Assembly: GCF_002056795.1 (NCBI RefSeq)
Contig: NZ_CP020104.1
Location: 3,049,001 to 3,113,000, forward strand
Direction: 5' to 3'
Source of the DNA: Spirosoma aerolatum
GTDB taxonomy: Bacteria > Bacteroidota > Bacteroidia > Cytophagales > Spirosomataceae
Length of the DNA: 64,000 bases
A model generated the notes under the pieces. That model was not told where the DNA came from. It made no database searches and saw only the letters and a list, made by a program, of their open reading frames with translations. Of this stretch, positions 63,982 to 64,000 are shown piece by piece. How positions within the stretch are numbered: position 1 is the stretch's first letter; each line of letters starts with the position of its first letter. A program made the translations under genes and the position numbers.

Positions 63982-64000
63982 AGGACTTTAATTTTGAATG

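Overview
The window looks like chromosomal DNA of a Bacteroidota bacterium, most likely of the order Cytophagales and close to Spirosoma. That placement is inferred from gene families (CBM9/DUF5916 outer-membrane protein, OmpA protein with PD40 repeats, small DUF5670 and DUF4332 proteins, STAS plus RNase Z pair), from Bacteroidota-type promoter elements (TTTG, about 19 bases, TAnnTTTG) and from weak Shine-Dalgarno sequences. GC content looks close to one half. I see no rRNA, tRNA, insertion sequence, phage or CRISPR array.

Layout: 2-904 is the end of an Omp85-like beta-barrel gene. 914-3461 (minus) is gmhA-like, ROK kinase and N-carbamoylputrescine amidase. 3623-8997 is a mixed stretch: Gfo/Idh/MocA oxidoreductase, tandem universal stress protein, two gene-poor gaps, methyltransferase and aldo/keto reductase. 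9016-24197 (minus) is a long, tightly packed surface-glycan region: SGNH protein, 905-aa anchored protein, FAD mutase-like enzyme, two glycosyltransferase types, acyltransferase, membrane proteins, and a two-subunit transketolase whose halves bracket an epimerase-glycosyltransferase fusion. 24228-28569 (minus) holds an OmpA/PD40 protein, a GH13 amylase-like lipoprotein whose nucleophile position reads Asn, and ribulose-phosphate epimerase. 28827-35608 holds ligA, dapA, a DUF5916 outer-membrane protein and small proteins. 35731-41725 holds SDR, HDAC-like deacetylase, HpcH/HpaI aldolase, an orphan McrC, a GntP permease and a single-domain response regulator. 42352-50001 holds small membrane/lipoproteins, fumC, an exported methyltransferase-like protein, and an EmrAB-TolC-type efflux operon led by a marR gene with a one-base frameshift. 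50152-63981 holds DUF819, gamma-glutamyltransferase, LytTR regulator, mqo, a nucleoside-phosphorylase-like protein, an HtrA-like protease without an export signal, DUF4332, cdaA, rnz and a STAS protein.

The most unusual feature is in the gaps. Short intergenic spaces between co-oriented genes are repeatedly filled by long inverted repeats whose arms are built of short quasi-repeated words (for example GAAAGAGTGAATGA, AATGGATAATG, GGATGTATGA, GGGTGGCAACCCGC). Perfect arms reach 40, 39 and 19 bp. The same words recur at separate loci, and element edges coincide with stop or start codons. They are listed individually as repeats and discussed in the findings.

Other points of note are a well-formed promoter with an overlapping palindromic operator upstream of the broken marR gene, and several genes too short for routine ORF calling (42352-42513, 60790-60966).
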